Assembly: GCF_900176035.1 (NCBI RefSeq)
Contig: NZ_FWWT01000006.1
Location: 21,965-85,964, forward strand
Origin: Desulfonispora thiosulfatigenes DSM 11270
GTDB lineage: Bacteria; Bacillota; Peptococcia; Peptococcales; Desulfonisporaceae
DNA: 64,000 bases
Reading direction: 5' to 3'
Of the stretch, positions 61,253-64,000 are shown in pieces. The notes beneath the pieces are model-generated. The model was given only the letters and a program-made list of their open reading frames with translations, ran no database searches and had not been told where the DNA came from. Both the position numbers and the translations under genes were made by a program. Numbering within the stretch: the first letter of the stretch is position 1; the number at the start of each line of letters is the position of its first letter.

Positions 61253-61975
61253 TTGAACGAGCAACAATCGCAAAATGACTTTAAATCTGGAGCTAAAAAA
61301 GGAATTCCGATTGCTTTAGGATATCTGCCTATTGGTTTTACCTTTGGTCTTATAGCAACTTCTAGCGGAATAGCAGACTTTCTCGTAATTTTAATATCTC
61401 TTACTAACTTTTCAGCAACAGGACAATTTGCTAGTGTGAATTTATTAAGTATGGGGGCTTCTGTTTATGAAATTGCAATGACAACCTTCATTATAAATTC
61501 CAGATATGCATTAATGTCATTATCTTTAGCACAAAGAATACACCCTTCTGTATCTCGTAAAATAAGAAGCCTATTAGCTATTGGAATTACAGATGAGGTG
61601 TTTACCGTAGCAGCGGTTCAAAAAGAAAAAACCTTAAATACAAGCTTTCTCTTTGGTTTAGAGTTAGTTTCATTATCAGGTTGGGTTTTAGGAACTACCA
61701 TGGGAGTTTTTTTATCAGGATATTTTCCACTGGATCTACGAAATGCTATGGGAATAGCTTTGTATGCAATGTTTATTGCTATTTTAGTTCCAGCTACAAA
61801 AAGTTCAAGACCAGTACTTATTATTTGTGCTATCTCAATTGCTATTACATCCATTATTACCTGGATTCCTATTTTTAGCTTTATTTCAGCAGGTTTTAAA
61901 ATTATCATTGCAACCATTATTGCGGCTACCATTGGAGCAATATATTTCCCTAAGGAAGTGAATGAATATGAATAA
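61253..61975 (+). CDS. azlC: AzlC-like branched-chain amino acid permease subunit
   Basis: A 240-residue membrane protein with seven or eight hydrophobic segments and the AzlC landmarks GYLPIGFTFGLIATSSG, SATGQFASVNLLSMGAS, FIINSRYALMSLSLAQR and DEVFTVAAV. AzlC with AzlD exports branched-chain amino acids. Start is TTG at 61253, preceded by AAGGTGTAGCA. It overlaps AzlD by 14 bp, as is usual for this pair. Confidence 0.92.
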   Translation: MNEQQSQNDFKSGAKKGIPIALGYLPIGFTFGLIATSSGIADFLVILISLTNFSATGQFASVNLLSMGASVYEIAMTTFIINSRYALMSLSLAQRIHPSVSRKIRSLLAIGITDEVFTVAAVQKEKTLNTSFLFGLELVSLSGWVLGTTMGVFLSGYFPLDLRNAMGIALYAMFIAILVPATKSSRPVLIICAISIAITSIITWIPIFSFISAGFKIIIATIIAATIGAIYFPKEVNEYE

Positions 61976-62270
61976 AGTAGTCCTCACAATTATTTTCATG
62001 ACTGTTGTTACTTATATACCAAGATTTATTCCTATTACTTTTTGTCGTGGTCAGCTTAATTCAAAATTTTTAAATTCCTTTTTATATTACGTTCCTTATG
62101 CTGTATTAGGTGCTTTGATATTTCCAGATATTTTAAACTCTACCCCACATACTATATCTGCAGTTATTGGGGGAATTAGTGCAATTATTCTTGCTTTTAT
62201 GAATAAAGGTTTAATGACGGTAGTAATTGGGGCAATTGCTGTTGTTTATATTTGTGAAAAATTAATCTAG
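61962..62270 (+). CDS. azlD: AzlD-like branched-chain amino acid transport subunit
   Basis: A 102-residue protein with three to four hydrophobic helices; VTYIPRFIPITFC at the N-terminus and FLYYVPYAVLGALIFPDIL in the middle are the AzlD signature. It partners AzlC in export of leucine-type amino acids or analogues. AAGGAAGTGAATGA supplies its ribosome-binding site inside the azlC end. A terminator follows. Confidence 0.92.
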   Translation: MNMNKVVLTIIFMTVVTYIPRFIPITFCRGQLNSKFLNSFLYYVPYAVLGALIFPDILNSTPHTISAVIGGISAIILAFMNKGLMTVVIGAIAVVYICEKLI

Positions 62271-62284
62271 AAATACTTAATACA

Positions 62285-62332
62285 AAAGGATGGCACTGAA
62301 AACCTTATGATTCTCAGTGCCTTCTTATTAAA
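62285..62332 (+). terminator. Terminator of azlCD
   Basis: GGCACTGA pairs with TCAGTGCC around an 18-base AT-rich loop; T-rich sequence follows. It may also terminate the convergent NifU-like gene. Confidence 0.75.
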
Positions 62333-62341
62333 ATGAATCTT

Positions 62342-62761
62342 TTATTTTTTTGTATTTTTATAATTATTAATTGCATCATGTAGCGCATTAGTAGCTAAAA
62401 CTGCACAGTGTACACTATCCTCTGGAAACCCTCCTAATTCCTCTAAAACTATCACAGGAGTAATTAAAAGAGAATCATTAATACTCTTACCCTTAGCTAA
62501 CTCAGTGGTCATGCTACCCGCTGCAACCGTTGTCCCACATCCATCTGTCATAAAAGAAATCTTTTCAATCAAATCATCTTTTATTTTAAGCCAAATTTTT
62601 ATACTATCACCACAATCACCAGTAATAAAACCTACATTACCATCCTCTTCCATAGGCCCTAAATTTCTTGGCTTACTCATATGATCAACTGCTACCTCGC
62701 TAAACTCAGACCAAATTTCCTCTTCTACTTCTTTTATAAAATCATCTAAACTTGAATTCAT
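62342..62761 (-). CDS. NifU/IscU-like Fe-S scaffold
   Basis: A 139-residue protein related to the NifU N-terminal/IscU scaffold. The three cluster-ligand Cys occur in TGDCGDSIKIW, TDGCGTTVAAGS and VHCAVLATNAL, with the family's typical spacing, and MSKPRNLGPMEEDG near the N-terminus. It should assemble or carry a [2Fe-2S] or [4Fe-4S] cluster. No cysteine desulfurase is adjacent; the minimal SUF pair is at 1-2.6 kb. ATG at 62761 (AAAGGGG ten bases upstream) is preferred over TTG 62770. Confidence 0.85.
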   Translation of the reverse strand: MNSSLDDFIKEVEEEIWSEFSEVAVDHMSKPRNLGPMEEDGNVGFITGDCGDSIKIWLKIKDDLIEKISFMTDGCGTTVAAGSMTTELAKGKSINDSLLITPVIVLEELGGFPEDSVHCAVLATNALHDAINNYKNTKK

Positions 62762-62828
62762 TTTATCCAAACCCCTTTATTAAGAACATATGATTATTAT
62801 ATTCTTTAAAAATAACGACTGTCAATAT

Positions 62829-62870
62829 AACAAAAAAAAAGCATAAACTCTCAGATAAGAGTCTATGCCT
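62829..62870 (-). terminator. Terminator of the first UspA gene
   Basis: GCATAGACTCT pairs with AGAGTTTATGC (one mismatch) around TATCTG, followed on the minus strand by nine T. Confidence 0.85.
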
Positions 62871-62885
62871 ATGTAATTTCTATAT

Positions 62886-63311
62886 TTATCTAACAACCAT
62901 AACCGGTACTTTTGCATAATGTACAACTCTATTTGTTGTACTTCCCATAAGGAATCTTTTTGACGCTGACATTCCATGCGTACACATAATAATTAAGTCA
63001 AAGTTTTCTTCTTCAGAATATTTAATTATATTTTCAGATGGAGTGCCCCAAAGAACTTTAGTCTCTATTTCTATTTCTGTACCGTCAAAAAACTTTTTAG
63101 CATTGTTTAAAATCTCAAGACTTTCTTTTTCAAAAAATTCACTATCTGGTAAAAGTTTTGTTGCGTAGCCTACATTATGCATTTTTTGATGCATTTCAAT
63201 AACTTGTACAATAACTAATTTGGCTCCTAACTTTTCAGCAAATTCTTTTGCAATACCAAAACTCTTTTGACTAGTTGTAGAACGGTCAATAGGTAATAAT
63301 ATTTTTTTCAT
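62886..63311 (-). CDS. Universal stress protein (UspA family)
   Basis: A 141-residue UspA protein. LLPIDRSTTSQKSFGIAKEFA opens the alpha/beta fold, and the nucleotide loop is MCTHGMSASKRFLMGSTTNRVVH (glycines of the G-x2-G-x9-G[ST] type in the central part). It ends in the usual VPVMVVR strand. UspA proteins bind ATP or AMP and respond to stress. AAGGAGGCACTTAT precedes the ATG. A paralogue is 193 bases upstream, in the same direction. Confidence 0.92.
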   Translation of the reverse strand: MKKILLPIDRSTTSQKSFGIAKEFAEKLGAKLVIVQVIEMHQKMHNVGYATKLLPDSEFFEKESLEILNNAKKFFDGTEIEIETKVLWGTPSENIIKYSEEENFDLIIMCTHGMSASKRFLMGSTTNRVVHYAKVPVMVVR

Positions 63312-63504
63312 ATAAGTGCCTCCTTACAAAACTTTGTAATATCTAAATTATTATCCATTATAACTAAAGGTAATGATAAATACTAGCTATTTTTGCAAAA
63401 AAAATGAATAATCAGTCTAGTAACTTTTATTATTAAGTTATTTTTAATATCATTTACCATTACCCTTTTTAATATATTTATACTTATTAATAACAAATCA
63501 CCAT

Positions 63505-63927
63505 TTATCTTAACACTAAAACTGGTACCTTCGCATGATGAACTACCTTATTAGTTACACTTCCTAATAGGAATCTCTTAGGTAAAGACATCCCATGAGT
63601 ACACATCATGATCATATCACAATTTTCTTTTTCACATCTATCCAAGATTATATTAGCTGGTTTTCCTAATTCTATAATAACGTCTACCTTAATCCCATTA
63701 TCTGTTAAAAACTCTTTTGGTACATCTATAAACTCTTGATAAGCTTTATCAAAATCATCATTTGGTACTGCACCTGCTTCCAGAGAAACAGTATAAGAAT
63801 TAAAATCGTATTCTATTACATGTAATAGCAAAATTTCTGCTTTAAACTTACTTGCTATATTTTTAACACTTTCCAAGTGTAAAGCGCATAACCCTCCACT
63901 ATCAATCGGTAATAATATTTTATACAC
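63505..63927 (-). CDS. Universal stress protein (UspA family), second copy
   Basis: A 140-residue UspA protein about half identical by eye to the one at 62886-63311, including MCTHGMSLPKRFLLGSVTNKVVHHAKVPVLVLR-type ends (here in two parts). It keeps ILLPIDSGG at the start. GTG at 63927 is preferred as start: GAGGAGG lies six bases upstream, whereas the GTG at 63942 overlaps that site. The 193-base gap to the next copy contains no terminator, so both may be transcribed together. Confidence 0.9.
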   Translation of the reverse strand: MYKILLPIDSGGLCALHLESVKNIASKFKAEILLLHVIEYDFNSYTVSLEAGAVPNDDFDKAYQEFIDVPKEFLTDNGIKVDVIIELGKPANIILDRCEKENCDMIMMCTHGMSLPKRFLLGSVTNKVVHHAKVPVLVLR

Positions 63928-64000
63928 TTTAATCCTCCTCACAATTTTGCATAATAATATAGTGTATTAAAACAATTCATAAAAAGGTCTTAAATTCCAA

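Overview
The window is AT-rich DNA from a low-GC Bacillota, most likely a strictly anaerobic, endospore-forming member of the Clostridia. This rests on a complete Rnf (ferredoxin:NAD+) complex, a ferredoxin/H-cluster sensory protein, CotF-like spore-coat proteins, a SleL/YaaH-like LysM-GH18 enzyme, strong AGGAGG ribosome-binding sites and many TTG/GTG starts. I cannot name the genus. No rRNA, tRNA, CRISPR array or intact transposon was seen.

Layout. 0-6 kb: 3' part of a Crp/Fnr regulator, a minimal SUF pair (SufC-like ATPase plus one short SufB-like scaffold), a TPR protein, and a zinc-ribbon/J-domain/DUF89 cluster. 6-12 kb: a minus-strand operon that starts with a recognisable promoter, a TPP riboswitch and an attenuator hairpin. 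It encodes a LuxE-like acyl-protein synthetase, a LuxC-like reductase, a ThiXYZ/TauABC-like ABC transporter (its binding protein is frameshifted) and an SDR reductase. 12-17 kb: a GNAT enzyme and a double dynamin of the DynA type, split by one frameshift. 17-21 kb: CidA/CidB-like proteins and a three-gene gtr glucosylation cluster. 21-25 kb: a cupin, a stretch of decayed gene copies (metallo-hydrolase, DUF89, dynamin, all with intact homologues in this window), an FG-GAP-like protein, the intact metallo-hydrolase and a PAS-GGDEF protein. 25-30 kb: two spore-coat-like genes, a FAD oxidoreductase, RNase Z, a HAD phosphatase and a PhnA/YjdM protein.

30-37 kb: the operon rnfCDGEAB-apbE-NusG_II-Gx transporter. 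ApbE is expected to attach FMN to RnfG and RnfD. 37.5-41 kb: a higher-GC island with a secreted SLH/cell-wall-binding/MACPF (perforin-like) protein, divergent from a TetR gene that carries an in-frame stop. 41-44 kb: two tiny genes, a Y-family polymerase, and a divergent XRE/ImmA-IrrE pair with GAAC-N4-GTTC boxes in between. 44-53 kb: mostly housekeeping genes, plus a probable orphan right end (omega-RNA-like) of an IS200/IS605 element just ahead of the LysM-GH18 gene. 53-58 kb: an H-cluster/chemotaxis-signalling fusion beside a compact operon for a cytosolic SBP-like protein, a HypB/UreG/CobW-like GTPase and an ABC-type ATPase with no permease. 58-64 kb: lactate/malate dehydrogenase, a VanW-like protein, AzlCD, a NifU-like scaffold and two UspA proteins.

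The two best candidates for an undescribed system are the TPP-riboswitch LuxC/LuxE/SDR operon, which could reduce a carboxylated thiamine precursor to an alcohol, and the permease-less SBP/GTPase/ATPase operon. The SLH-MACPF protein is next. Names come from motif recognition by eye; no database search was run.
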